Assembly: GCF_000718165.1 (NCBI RefSeq)
Contig: NZ_JOEY01000001.1
Location: forward strand, 310,001 to 374,000
Source: Streptomyces fulvoviolaceus
GTDB taxonomy: Bacteria > Actinomycetota > Actinomycetes > Streptomycetales > Streptomycetaceae
DNA: 64,000 nt
Direction: 5' to 3'
The position numbers and the translations under genes were made by a program. The notes under the pieces were generated by a model that was given only the letters and a program-made list of their open reading frames with translations, did not search any database and was not told the DNA's origin. Positions 1 to 8,530 of this stretch are shown here, in pieces. The number at the start of each line of letters is the position of its first letter. Position 1 is the stretch's first letter.

Positions 1-398
1 TCCAGGGGGCTCAGCAGTCCAGCTCGGACGCGGTCTTCCGGGACTTCGTCAGCGGCGCCGGCAACCCGCTGGTCCTGGTCTACGAGTCGCAGGTCGCCTC
101 GCTGCTGGCGGACGGACAGAAGCCCGACGACCTGGTCGTGCTCTACCCGGACACCACGGTCAACAGCGACCACACCGTCGTACCGCTCACCGAAGACGGC
201 AAGGTCCTCGCCGAACTCCTCTCCACGGACCCGGAGTTGCGGAAGGCCGCCATGCGGCACGGTTTCCGGCCGCAGGGCGCCGCCACCGAGTTCGCCTCGG
301 ACACCACCTATCTCAAGCAGGAACTGACCGGTGTCCGGCAGGCGCCCGTGCCCACCTCCGCGGTGCTGCACGAGATGGCACGCCGGGCCCGCGGATGA
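1..398 (+). CDS. Solute-binding-protein-like protein, C-terminal part (5' end outside window)
   Basis: The frame is open from the first bases of the window to TGA at 398, so this is the C-terminal 130 or so residues of a longer protein. The visible part resembles the C-terminal lobe of a periplasmic binding protein: NPLVLVYESQ, VVLYPDTTVNSDH, then a helical stretch with TDPELRKAAMRHGFRPQ, a pattern seen at the end of sulfate/molybdate-type binding proteins. It is probably exported, but the signal peptide lies outside the window. Its TGA overlaps ATG 395 of the downstream frame, although the TelA start at 413 has the better ribosome site. Together with the binding-protein-VWA fusion downstream it suggests one operon. 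The ligand is unknown. Confidence 0.75.
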   Translation, partial: QGAQQSSSDAVFRDFVSGAGNPLVLVYESQVASLLADGQKPDDLVVLYPDTTVNSDHTVVPLTEDGKVLAELLSTDPELRKAAMRHGFRPQGAATEFASDTTYLKQELTGVRQAPVPTSAVLHEMARRARG

Positions 399-412
399 CG
401 GGGGAAGCACTG

Positions 413-1585
413 ATGAACAACGACGACACCTTCACGCTCACTCCACCCGAGGCCGTCACGCCCGTGCCCAAGGAGAAGGCCGGCGGGCTCGTCCCCGTCG
501 ACGACTCCGTCCGCACGGACATGACCAAGAAGGCCTCCGCCTACATCGAGGGACTCGCCGCCCTCGACGCCCGCTCCCCCGAGTTCGCCGGCAAGGTCGG
601 GGAGATCACCTCACTCGGCGCCGGCGACATGCGCAGCGCCGCCGCGCAGTCCAACCGGATGCTGGAGCGGACCGTGCGCAGTCTGCCGGCGCAGGGCGGG
701 GACGCTCAGTCGCAGGTCGCGGGCTCACTGGTCGAACTCCGGCGGGTGGTCGAGGACCTGGATCCGCGTGACCTGCCGGCCTCCAAGGGGCGCAAGCTCC
801 TCTCCCGGCTCCCCGGTGGCAACAAGCTGCGCGACCATGTCGCCAAGTACGCCTCCGCACAGGGGACCCTCAACAAGATCGTGGGCTCCCTGCGGGGCGG
901 GCAGGACGAACTGCGGCGCGACAACGCCGCGTTGCAGACCGAGCGGGTCCGCCTCTGGGAGACCATGGGCAAGCTCCAGGAGTACGTCGTACTGACGGAG
1001 GCTCTGGACGCGGCCGTCGAACAGCACGTCACCGGCGTCGAGTCGACGGACCCGCAACAGGCCGACTCGCTCCGCGCCGACGTCCTCTTCCCCGTCCGGC
1101 AGAAGCACCAGGACCTGCTCACCCAGCTCGCGGTGTGCGCGCAGGGCTACCTCGCCATGGACGTCGTACGGCGCAACAACGACGAGCTGATCAAGGGCGT
1201 CGACCGCGCGGCCACGACCACGGTCTCGGCCCTGCGGATCTCCGTGATGCTGGCCTCCGCGCTCGACAACCAGAAGAAGGTCATCGAGCAGGTCAACGCG
1301 CTGCGCGGGACGACCGAGGACCTCATCCGGGGCAACGCCGAGATGCTCGCCACGCAGAGCGGGGAGATCCAGCGCATCGCCGCCGACCCGGCGGTCGGCG
1401 CCGAGACCCTGCGCTCCGCCTTCCAGCAGATCTACCGCACCCTCGACACGATCGACACCTACAAGGTCCAGGCGACCGAGGCGATGGCGGCGACCGTGGA
1501 GTCGCTGACCTCCGAACTCCAGCACGCCACCGCGTACTTGGAGCGCAGCCGGTCTCGGGGCGCGCTGGAAGGGGGCCTCGGATGA
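413..1585 (+). CDS. Toxic anion resistance (TelA/KlaA-like) family protein
   Basis: About 390 residues, the usual TelA size, strongly helical and Glu/Arg/Leu rich with a long predicted coiled-coil middle (LSRLPGGNKLRDHVAKYASA, then LRRDNAALQTERVRLWETM). TelA proteins are cytosolic helical proteins tied to tellurite and membrane stress; their molecular role is not settled. I chose ATG 413 because GGGGAAG lies 6 bases upstream. An in-frame ATG at 395 overlaps the previous stop but has no such site. The stop overlaps the next ATG by 4 bases, so translation is probably coupled to the lipoprotein that follows. The N-terminal 35 residues are Pro/Thr rich and look disordered. Family assignment rests on overall pattern and neighbours. 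Confidence 0.8.
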   Translation: MNNDDTFTLTPPEAVTPVPKEKAGGLVPVDDSVRTDMTKKASAYIEGLAALDARSPEFAGKVGEITSLGAGDMRSAAAQSNRMLERTVRSLPAQGGDAQSQVAGSLVELRRVVEDLDPRDLPASKGRKLLSRLPGGNKLRDHVAKYASAQGTLNKIVGSLRGGQDELRRDNAALQTERVRLWETMGKLQEYVVLTEALDAAVEQHVTGVESTDPQQADSLRADVLFPVRQKHQDLLTQLAVCAQGYLAMDVVRRNNDELIKGVDRAATTTVSALRISVMLASALDNQKKVIEQVNALRGTTEDLIRGNAEMLATQSGEIQRIAADPAVGAETLRSAFQQIYRTLDTIDTYKVQATEAMAATVESLTSELQHATAYLERSRSRGALEGGLG

Positions 1586-3132
1586 GAGGCGCCCTCGCCG
1601 CCTGCCTGGCGGCTCTCTGCCTGCTCACCGCCTGCACGGCAGAGGGGGACCGGACGGACTTCCCGACGCCCGGCGTCCCCGGATCCGCCGAGCCGGGCAC
1701 CCTGCGCGTCCTCGCCTCCAGTGAGCTGAGCGACATGACCCCGGTCCTCGACCAGGTCGAGAAGGACACCGGAATCAAGGTCCGGCCCACCTACATGGGC
1801 ACCCTGGACGCCGTTGAGATGCTGGCGGAGGGGAAGGCCGACGACCAGTACGACGCTCTCTGGCTGTCCTCCAACGACTATCTGCGGCTGCGTCCCGACG
1901 CGGCGGAGAAGGTCGTGTCGGAGACGCCCGTCATGTCGAGCCCGGTGGCCATCGGGGTCAAGGCCGGCACCGTGGCAGAGCTCGGCTGGAAGCCGAACGA
2001 CGTCACCTGGTCCCAGGTCGAGAAGGCCGTCCAGGACGGGAAGCTGACGTACGGCATGACCGACCCGGCGCGCTCCAACTCCGGCTTCTCCACGCTCGTT
2101 TCGGTCGCCTCCGCCCTCTCCGGCGCCCAGTCGGCGCTCACGGACGCGGACGTCACGAAGGCGACGCCCCGGCTGAAGGAGTTCTTCAAGGGGCAGAAGC
2201 TGACCTCGGGTTCCTCGGGCTGGCTGGCGGCGGCGTACGAGCGGCGCGGCAACGTCGACGCCCTGCTCAACTACGAGTCCGTCCTCAAGGGCATCCCGGG
2301 CCTCACCGTGATCCGCCCCAAGGACGGCGTCGTCACCGCCGACTATCCGCTCTCCTCGCTCAAGGCCACGTCCACCGCGACCCGCGAGGACGTCCGCCGC
2401 CTGACCGAGGCCCTGCGCACGCCGGAGATCCAGCGCGCGATCACCGAGCGCACGCACCGCCGCCCGGTCGTCGCCTCCGTCCGGCCCGCGAGCGGTCTCG
2501 ACACGACCCGGCGACGCGAACTCCCCTTCCCCGGCACCCGTTCCGTGGCCGACGGCCTGCTCGACTCCTACGAGAACGAGCTGCGCCGCCCGTCCAGGAC
2601 CGTGTACGTCCTCGACACCTCGGGCTCGATGGACGGCGACCGGCTGCAACGGCTCAAGACGGCCCTCACCGACCTGACGGGCGACTTCCGCGACCGCGAG
2701 GAGGTCACGCTGATGCCGTTCGGGTCGGAGGTCAAGAGCGTACGGACGCACGTCGTGAACCCCGCCGACCCGGAGACCGGACTCGACGCGATCCGAACGG
2801 ACACCAACTCGCTCAGCGCCGAGGGCGACACCGCGATCTACACGGCGGTGGAGCAGGCATACGGGCATCTGGCCGTCGACCAGGGGACGTTCTCATCGAT
2901 CGTGCTGATGACGGACGGCGAGAACACCACGGGCTACGACGCGGAGCACTTCGAGCTCTTCTACACGGGGCTCAAGAGCTCGTTCAAGGACATCCCCGTC
3001 TTCCCCATCCTCTTCGGCGACTCCGACCGCTCCGAGCTGGAGCACATCGCCGACCTGACCGGCGGCCGCCTCTTCGACGCCCAACAGGGCTCGCTGGACG
3101 GCGCCTTCGAGGAGATCCGTGGCTATCAGTAA
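1582..3132 (+). CDS. Lipoprotein fusing a solute-binding domain to a von Willebrand factor A domain
   Basis: 516 residues. A signal peptide ends in the lipobox LTAC (Cys18), so the mature protein should be lipid-anchored on the outer face of the membrane. Residues 40-310 form a type 2 periplasmic-binding-protein domain (LRVLASSELSDM; NSGFSTLVSVASAL). Residues 335-516 are a VWA domain with the MIDAS motif DTSGS (345-349) and TDGEN near 444, so metal-dependent ligand binding should be intact. ATG 1582 overlaps the TelA stop by 4 bases. Fusions like this sit beside TelA in streptomycetes; the likely job is envelope-stress sensing or scaffolding rather than import, because no permease or ATPase gene is nearby. 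The ligand is unknown. Confidence 0.85.
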   Translation: MRGALAACLAALCLLTACTAEGDRTDFPTPGVPGSAEPGTLRVLASSELSDMTPVLDQVEKDTGIKVRPTYMGTLDAVEMLAEGKADDQYDALWLSSNDYLRLRPDAAEKVVSETPVMSSPVAIGVKAGTVAELGWKPNDVTWSQVEKAVQDGKLTYGMTDPARSNSGFSTLVSVASALSGAQSALTDADVTKATPRLKEFFKGQKLTSGSSGWLAAAYERRGNVDALLNYESVLKGIPGLTVIRPKDGVVTADYPLSSLKATSTATREDVRRLTEALRTPEIQRAITERTHRRPVVASVRPASGLDTTRRRELPFPGTRSVADGLLDSYENELRRPSRTVYVLDTSGSMDGDRLQRLKTALTDLTGDFRDREEVTLMPFGSEVKSVRTHVVNPADPETGLDAIRTDTNSLSAEGDTAIYTAVEQAYGHLAVDQGTFSSIVLMTDGENTTGYDAEHFELFYTGLKSSFKDIPVFPILFGDSDRSELEHIADLTGGRLFDAQQGSLDGAFEEIRGYQ

Positions 3133-3715
3133 GTACCTGGAGTCCCGGAAGAACATCGCCGGGAGTGTGTGCGGCCTCGTCGGCGTGGTGCTCACCTTCA
3201 CGGGAACGGCCGGCCCGTACTGGCCGGTCGTCGTCGCAGGCCTCTACGGCGCGGGCGCACTGATCGCCCCGCCGGAGCGGCCGCCGCTGCCGGAGTTCCC
3301 GGACCCGTCGGCCCAGCTGGAGGAGGTGCGGGAGGACTTCGGGAAGCTGTGCGGCTATCTGACGGAGGTCGAGCTCTCGGTCACCGCGGCCGCCCGGCTG
3401 CGTGAACTCACCGAACTGCTGACCGCGTTGCTGGACCGAGGCTGGAGCGCGGAGTTGCTCGCACACGACCCGGAGGGCGTGCACACACTCTCCCGGATCG
3501 TGCGCCGAGACCTCCCCGAGGCGGTCGACAGCTTCGCCCGAACCCGCTGGTGGACAAGGATGACCCCGGGCACGGAATCCCCGGAACTCCACCTGGAACA
3601 CCAACTGGGCTTGCTGAAGCAGGAGGCCCAGCGACTGGCAGCGGGCCTGAGGGAGACAGAGGCCCGCAAGCAGGAAACCCACACCCGCTACTTGCAGGAA
3701 CGGTCAGGTCAATAG
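3119..3715 (+). CDS. Small membrane protein of the TelA cluster
   Basis: 198 residues. Two hydrophobic segments near the N terminus (about residues 14-30 and 35-52; GSVCGLVGVVLTF and WPVVVAGLYGAGALI) are followed by a soluble, helical, Glu/Leu/Arg-rich domain with coiled-coil character. No known family is recognised. GTG 3119 lies 14 bases inside the preceding gene and has GGAG upstream, which fits translational coupling to the VWA lipoprotein. The topology suggests a membrane anchor with a cytosolic tail that could contact the soluble TelA protein; that is inference. It is the last gene of the cluster, and a dispersed repeat begins at its stop codon. Confidence 0.7.
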   Translation: MAISKYLESRKNIAGSVCGLVGVVLTFTGTAGPYWPVVVAGLYGAGALIAPPERPPLPEFPDPSAQLEEVREDFGKLCGYLTEVELSVTAAARLRELTELLTALLDRGWSAELLAHDPEGVHTLSRIVRRDLPEAVDSFARTRWWTRMTPGTESPELHLEHQLGLLKQEAQRLAAGLRETEARKQETHTRYLQERSGQ

Positions 3716-3766
3716 GGGCGCGGGGCTGTATCGATATGCGGCTCCGCCGCGTGGGCGCGACCAGCC
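3715..3766 (+). repeat. 52-bp dispersed intergenic repeat, copy 1
   Basis: A 52-base element begins at the stop of the upstream gene and carries GCGGCTCCGCCGC, able to fold on itself. The same sequence is found inverted at 60606-60657 with 50 of 52 bases identical. Both copies lie 3' of genes, between coding regions. The strong internal hairpin would fit an mRNA-end or REP-like role. Confidence 0.85.
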
Positions 3767-3772
3767 ACAACG

Positions 3773-3808
3773 CACCCGCACCCGCACCCGCACCCGCACC
3801 CGCACCCG
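3773..3808 (+). repeat. Hexanucleotide repeat, CACCCG x6
   Basis: Six perfect head-to-tail copies of CACCCG follow the 52-bp repeat. The region 3716-3982 has no credible gene and otherwise holds only the dispersed repeat and GC-rich sequence between convergent genes. The tract is probably slippage-prone; no function is apparent. Confidence 0.9.
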
Positions 3809-3982
3809 AAAACGGCGAAGGCCCATCGTTGCCACCCCCCGTCGGGGCGGACGGAGAAGCAACGACAGGCCCAGAGCCACACACCCCATTGTGCGCGGCT
3901 TCGCCGTACCTCACCGCGGCCGGCCGTGACGATATTGCTGGTCAGGGCACGATCGGAGCCGACCGCGGCGTATAGGGGGACC

Positions 3983-5806
3983 TCAGCCCAGCCGCTGCAC
4001 CAGCGCCCGGTACTCGTCCCACAGCTCCGTCGGCGTGTGATCGCCGAAGGTGTTGAGGTGCTCAGGAACCAGCGCGGCCTCCTCGCGCCAGACCTCCTTG
4101 TCGACGGTCAGCAGGAACTGCAGGTCGGCGTCAGCCAGGTCGAGCCCGTCGGTGTCGAGCGCCGCAGGCGTCGGCAGGATGCCGATCGGCGTCTCCACAC
4201 CCTCCGCCTTGCCGTCCAGCCGCTCCACGATCCACTTCAGGACACGGCTGTTCTCGCCGAAGCCGGGCCAGACGAACTTGCCCTCGTCGTTCTTGCGGAA
4301 CCAGTTGACGTAGTAGATCTTCGGGAGCTTCGCCTGGTCCTTGTCCTTGGCGACGTCGACCCAGTGGCCCATGTAGTCGCCCATGTTGTAGCCGCAGAAC
4401 GGCAGCATGGCGAAGGGGTCGCGGCGCAGCTCGCCGACCTTGCCCTCGGCGGCGGCGGTCTTCTCGGAGGCCACGTTGGCGCCGAGGAAGACGCCGTGGT
4501 TCCAGTCGAAGGACTCCGTCACCAGCGGTACGGCGGTGGCGCGGCGGCCGCCGAAGAGGATCGCCGAGATCGGCACGCCCTTGGGGTTCTCCCACTCGGG
4601 CGCGATGATCGGGCACTGCGAGGCGGGCGTGGTGAAACGGGCGTTGGGGTGCGCGGCCGGGACACCTGACTCCGGGGTCCAGTCGTTGCCCTTCCAGTCC
4701 GTCAGGTGGGCGGGCGTCTCCTCCGTCATGCCCTCCCACCAGATGTCGTTGTCGTCCGTCAACGCCACGTTCGTGAAGACCGAGTTGCCCCAGAGCGTCT
4801 TCATCGCGTTGGCGTTGGTGTGCTCACCGGTGCCGGGCGCGACGCCGAAGAAACCGGCCTCGGGGTTGATGGCGTAGAGGCGGCCGTCCTCGCCGAAGCG
4901 CATCCAGGCGATGTCGTCGCCGATCGTCTCGACCGTCCAGCCGGAGACCGTGGGCTCCAGCATGGCGAGGTTGGTCTTGCCGCAGGCGCTCGGGAAGGCG
5001 GCGGCGACGTATTTGGACTCACCCTGCGGGGGCGTGAGCTTGAGGATGAGCATGTGCTCGGCCAGCCAGCCCTCGTCGCGGGCCATCACCGACGCGATGC
5101 GCAGGGCGTAGCACTTCTTGCCGAGCAGGGCGTTGCCGCCGTAGCCGGAGCCGTAGGACCAGATCTCGCGGCCCTCGGGGAAGTGCGAGATGTACTTGGT
5201 GGTGTTGCACGGCCACGGGACGTCGGCCTGACCGTCCGCCAAGGGCGCCCCGAGCGTGTGGACGGCCTTCACGAAGAAGCCGTCGGTGCCGAGCTCGTCC
5301 AGAACCGGCTGCCCCATGCGGGTCATGGTGCGCATGGACACGGCGACGTACGCGGAGTCGGTGATCTCGACGCCGATCGCGGAGAGGTCCGAGCCGAGGG
5401 GGCCCATGCAGAACGGGACGACGTACATCGTCCGGCCCTTCATCGAGCCGCGGAAGACGCCCTTCTCCCCCTGGAAGATCTCCCGCATCTCGGCGGGGGC
5501 CTTCCAGTGGTTGGTCGGGCCCGCGTCCTCCTCCTTCTCGGAGCAGATGAAGGTGCGGTCCTCGACGCGCGCGACGTCGGTCGGGTCGGAGGCCGCGTAG
5601 TAGGAGTTGGGGCGCTTGATCGGGTCGAGCTTCTTGAAGGTGCCCTTCGAGACGAGCTCCTCGCACAGGCGCTCGTACTCGGCCTCGGATCCGTCACACC
5701 AGACCACGCTGTCCGGCTGCGTCAGTTCTGCGATCTCGTTCACCCACGAGACCAGTTCCTTGTGCTGGGTGGGGATGACGGGGGGAGCCGCGATGTCGCG
5801 CGCCAC
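3983..5806 (-). CDS. pckG: Phosphoenolpyruvate carboxykinase (GTP)
   Basis: 607 residues, the normal length for the GTP-dependent enzyme. It interconverts oxaloacetate plus GTP with phosphoenolpyruvate, CO2 and GDP, linking the TCA cycle to gluconeogenesis in the cytosol. The kinase loop FPSACGKTN lies at 271-279 with the reactive Cys275. The second metal/nucleotide motif GDDIAWM is at 296-302. The substrate region [14 protein letters not shown] is at 219-232. The start is GTG 5806, with TAGGAG upstream; a longer reading frame to 5872 adds a Lys/Gln/Pro stretch not typical of the family. It is transcribed away from the hemolysin III gene and stands alone. The opposite strand shows long open frames that are shadows of its codon bias. 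Confidence 0.97.
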   Translation of the reverse strand: MARDIAAPPVIPTQHKELVSWVNEIAELTQPDSVVWCDGSEAEYERLCEELVSKGTFKKLDPIKRPNSYYAASDPTDVARVEDRTFICSEKEEDAGPTNHWKAPAEMREIFQGEKGVFRGSMKGRTMYVVPFCMGPLGSDLSAIGVEITDSAYVAVSMRTMTRMGQPVLDELGTDGFFVKAVHTLGAPLADGQADVPWPCNTTKYISHFPEGREIWSYGSGYGGNALLGKKCYALRIASVMARDEGWLAEHMLILKLTPPQGESKYVAAAFPSACGKTNLAMLEPTVSGWTVETIGDDIAWMRFGEDGRLYAINPEAGFFGVAPGTGEHTNANAMKTLWGNSVFTNVALTDDNDIWWEGMTEETPAHLTDWKGNDWTPESGVPAAHPNARFTTPASQCPIIAPEWENPKGVPISAILFGGRRATAVPLVTESFDWNHGVFLGANVASEKTAAAEGKVGELRRDPFAMLPFCGYNMGDYMGHWVDVAKDKDQAKLPKIYYVNWFRKNDEGKFVWPGFGENSRVLKWIVERLDGKAEGVETPIGILPTPAALDTDGLDLADADLQFLLTVDKEVWREEAALVPEHLNTFGDHTPTELWDEYRALVQRLG

Positions 5807-6155
5807 GATTGCTCCTAAATGAGGGATTTTTTGTTGGGAGGCCCCGTGGGGGCTGCGACCCGGATGCTTCATCAGTGGTGACCTTGGCGCTCATCCGGTG
5901 CCGACCGCACTCATTTGATCATCCGACGGTACCGCCCATCTGTCCAGAGGGCATCACAGGTGAGCGGAGTGAGGATCGCCACGTATCTGCGTGTTTCCGG
6001 TCGTGACTTTGCGTGCACCTTGAGTTCAGTTGGACGTCCTTTTACTTCCGGAGGCTCTTCGGGGGCGTCAACTCCCGTGAGATGATGGCCACTCTTGACT
6101 GTTCCTCGTGCCCCACTCATTCGTAACCTACGGTTCCGTAGGTACGATGCGGGAC
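5807..6155. other. Divergent promoter region between pckG and the hemolysin III gene
   Basis: About 350 bases with no credible gene. It holds the pckG ribosome site next to the start, a T run near 5825-5832, and the operator-like palindrome at 6126-6143. It is more AT-rich than the flanks, as expected for a promoter region. I could not place a confident -35/-10 pair for pckG. Confidence 0.6.
6126..6143. promoter_or_regulatory. Perfect palindrome, likely operator of the hemolysin III gene
   Basis: ACCTACGG-TT-CCGTAGGT has 8-base arms and a 2-base spacer. A -10-like TACGAT (6143-6148) follows directly, 8 bases before ATG 6156, so the palindrome fills the space expected between the -35 and -10 elements. 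A dimeric repressor (TetR-like size and symmetry) bound here would block RNA polymerase. The cognate regulator is not adjacent. Confidence 0.75.
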
Positions 6156-6869
6156 ATGACTGCGCCCGTCCCCGACGCGCCCACGGACTCGCCGGCCGCC
6201 GGCCTCGGCCCCGTCGCGCTCTCCCTGCCGCATCCGGTCAAGCCCAAGCTCCGCGGATGGCTGCACCTCGGGATGTTCCCGGCGGTGCTCATCGCGGGCC
6301 TGGTGCTCACCGCCCTCGCCGACTCGACCCGGGGCCGAATCGCCTGCGGGATCTTCGCCCTGACAGCGTGCCTGCTGTTCGGCGTGAGCGCGCTGTACCA
6401 CCGGGGCAACTGGAGTCCACGCATGGACGGCGTCCTGCGCAGACTGGATCACGCCAACATCTTCCTGATCATCGCGGGCACCTACACACCGCTGACCATG
6501 CTGCTCCTGCCGGGCGGCAAGGGGCAGGTGCTGCTGTGGGGCATCTGGGCCGCGGCGGCCGCGGGCATCGCCTTCCGCGTCTTCTGGGTCGGCGCCCCGC
6601 GCTGGCTCTACACCCCCTGCTACATCGCGATGGGCTGGGCGGCCGTCTTCTTCCTGCCGGACTTCATGCGCACCGGCGGCATCGCCGTCCTCGTCCTGGT
6701 GATCGTCGGCGGCCTCCTCTACAGCGCGGGCGGCGTGATCTACGGCATCAAGAAGCCGAACCCGTCACCGCGCTGGTTCGGCTTCCACGAGGTGTTCCAC
6801 TCCTTGACGCTGGCGGCGTTCGTCGTCCACTACGTGGGGATCTCGCTGGTGGCTTACCAGCACGGGTAG
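6156..6869 (+). CDS. trhA: Hemolysin III / PAQR-like family membrane protein
   Basis: About 237 residues with seven hydrophobic segments. Family marks are visible: SALYHRGNW, RRLDHANIFLIIAGTYTP, and the C-terminal HEVFHSLTLAAFVVHYV, whose conserved His and Asp residues bind metal in PAQR relatives. Bacterial members have been linked to membrane fluidity and fatty-acid homeostasis; hemolysis is not a safe inference. The start is uncertain. ATG 6147 sits inside the probable -10 box, so ATG 6156 on a leaderless transcript is preferred, and there is no Shine-Dalgarno sequence. The promoter palindrome suggests repression, perhaps by a lipid-responsive TetR protein. A strong terminator follows. Confidence 0.88.
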   Translation: MTAPVPDAPTDSPAAGLGPVALSLPHPVKPKLRGWLHLGMFPAVLIAGLVLTALADSTRGRIACGIFALTACLLFGVSALYHRGNWSPRMDGVLRRLDHANIFLIIAGTYTPLTMLLLPGGKGQVLLWGIWAAAAAGIAFRVFWVGAPRWLYTPCYIAMGWAAVFFLPDFMRTGGIAVLVLVIVGGLLYSAGGVIYGIKKPNPSPRWFGFHEVFHSLTLAAFVVHYVGISLVAYQHG

Positions 6870-6883
6870 CACTCGTTCACCGA

Positions 6884-6915
6884 AGGGCCACGGCTTCCGG
6901 GCCGTGGCCCTTTTT
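6884..6915 (+). terminator. Rho-independent terminator after hemolysin III gene
   Basis: AGGGCCACGGC, a 6-base loop, then GCCGTGGCCCT forms a perfect 11-bp stem that runs into TTTTT. It ends 15 bases after the stop codon. Confidence 0.93.
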
Positions 6916-6948
6916 GCATGCCGTAAACCTACCGAGAGCGGATACCTA

Positions 6949-6981
6949 TTGACAGTCACTAGATTTTGAGAGCTACTCTCA
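6949..6981 (+). promoter_or_regulatory. Promoter and TetR-type operator of the MFS exporter
   Basis: TTGACA at 6949-6954 is a consensus -35. TACTCT (6975-6980) is the best -10 and would place transcription start at the ATG, giving a leaderless message; no ribosome site is seen. The palindrome TGAGAG-CTA-CTCTCA (6967-6981) covers the -10. It is probably bound by the TetR protein encoded at 8517. Confidence 0.7.
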
Positions 6982-6985
6982 TTTC

Positions 6986-8530
6986 ATGGAAACCATCACT
7001 CCGGACCCCCGCCGCTGGTGGGCCCTCGGTGCCCTCGTCGCGAGCATGCTGACCCTCGGCTTCGACATGACGATCCTCAACGTGGCGCTGCCGACGATGG
7101 CCGGCGACCTCGGCGCGACCACCGGCCAGCAGCAGTGGATGGCGGACGCGTACATCGTCGTCTTCGCGGCGCTGATGCTCCCCGCCGGACTGCTCGGCGA
7201 CCGCTTCGGACGACGGCTGATGCTGATCGTCGGGCTCGGCATCTTCCTCGCCGGTTCACTGGTGGGCGCCCTGGCCGGGGACGTGAACTGGGTCATCGCC
7301 GCCCGCGCGCTGATGGGGGTCGGTGCCGCGCTGGTCACCCCGCTCGCGCTCTCCGTCCTTCCCACGCTGTTCGCCCGCGACGAGCAGCCCAAGGCCACCG
7401 GCATCGTCTCCGCCGCCTCCGCGCTCGGCCTGCCGCTCGGCCCGATCATCGGCGGCTGGCTGCTGAACCACTTCTGGTGGGGCTCGGTCTTCCTGGTCAA
7501 CGTCCCGATGGCCGCGCTCGGCATCGCCGCCTGCGTCTTCCTGCTCCCCGAGACCAGCGACCCCGCCTCCCCCAAGGTCGACACCGTCTCCACCGCGTTC
7601 ACCGCGATCGGCCTCGGCGCCCTGGTCTACGCGATCATCGAGGCACCCACCCGCGGCTGGGGCGACCCGCTGGTACTGGCCATGCTCGCGGCAGCCGTCG
7701 TACTCATCACCGCTCTGGTCCTGCGCGAACGCCGGGTGGAGCGCCCCATGCTCGACATGACCCTGCTCGCCCACCGCGGCTTCCTCTTCAACACGATCGC
7801 CGCGACCCTGGTGATGTTCGTCCTCTCGGGCCTGCTGTTCGTGCTGCCGCCCTACCTCCAGGCCGTCCTCGGCAACGACGCCTTCGGCACCGGGGTACGG
7901 CTGCTGCCGATGATGGGCGGCATCCTGGTCGCCTCCCGCACCGCCCCGCAGGCCGTCACCCGCTTCAGCGCCCGGGCCACGGTCAGCGCCGGTCTGGTGG
8001 TACTCGCCTTCTCCGCTCTCCTCGCCAGCCGTACGACGGTCGACTCCGGCTACGGCTTCACCGCACTGTGGCTCTCCCTCACCGGTCTCGGCTTCGGTTT
8101 CTCGCTCATGCCGGCCATGGCAGGCGCTCTCGGCGCCCTGCCCCGCGACCGCGCCGGCAGCGGCTCCGGGCTGCTGATGACGCTGCGCCAGGTCGGCGGT
8201 GCGATCGGCATCGCCCTGCTCGGCAGCCTGCTCGCCGGCACTTTCCGGGACCGGCTGGACGTCACCGGACTGCCGGCGCAGGCCGCCGACACCGCCGGGG
8301 AGTCCGTGGTCGCGGCGCACCTCGTCGCCGAGAAGGCGGGCTCGGCCGACCTGCTGGCCTCCGCGAACAGCGCCTACGTCCACGGCATGGGCGTCGTCAT
8401 GCTGGTCTGCGGCATCGCGGCGCTCGTCTCGGCGCTGCTCGCGGCCGCGTTCCTGCCGGGCACCCCGCGCCCGACCAAGACCTCCACCGCCCCGGACATG
8501 GCCGCCGAGGAGGCCGATGCCCGACAATGA
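6986..8530 (+). CDS. MFS drug exporter, DHA2 (EmrB/QacA) family, 14 helices
   Basis: 514 residues with about 14 hydrophobic segments. Motif A is seen as GLLGDRFGRRLMLIVG and motif C as SALGLPLGPIIGGWLLNHF, which mark proton-coupled drug antiporters of the DHA2 group. It should sit in the plasma membrane and export one or more hydrophobic compounds in exchange for protons; the substrate cannot be told from sequence. The ATG at 6986 has no ribosome site and fits leaderless translation. The stop at 8530 overlaps the start of the TetR gene by 14 bases, so exporter and regulator are co-transcribed. The operator in the promoter is consistent with repression relieved by a transported compound. Confidence 0.93.
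   Translation: METITPDPRRWWALGALVASMLTLGFDMTILNVALPTMAGDLGATTGQQQWMADAYIVVFAALMLPAGLLGDRFGRRLMLIVGLGIFLAGSLVGALAGDVNWVIAARALMGVGAALVTPLALSVLPTLFARDEQPKATGIVSAASALGLPLGPIIGGWLLNHFWWGSVFLVNVPMAALGIAACVFLLPETSDPASPKVDTVSTAFTAIGLGALVYAIIEAPTRGWGDPLVLAMLAAAVVLITALVLRERRVERPMLDMTLLAHRGFLFNTIAATLVMFVLSGLLFVLPPYLQAVLGNDAFGTGVRLLPMMGGILVASRTAPQAVTRFSARATVSAGLVVLAFSALLASRTTVDSGYGFTALWLSLTGLGFGFSLMPAMAGALGALPRDRAGSGSGLLMTLRQVGGAIGIALLGSLLAGTFRDRLDVTGLPAQAADTAGESVVAAHLVAEKAGSADLLASANSAYVHGMGVVMLVCGIAALVSALLAAAFLPGTPRPTKTSTAPDMAAEEADARQ

Noticed and set aside
1135..1581. Upstream extension of the lipoprotein gene
   Set aside because: It overlaps the TelA gene in another frame. ATG 1582 gives a proper signal peptide and lipobox.
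3773..3808. CRISPR-like array
   Set aside because: Six copies of a six-base unit have no spacers; it is simple sequence.
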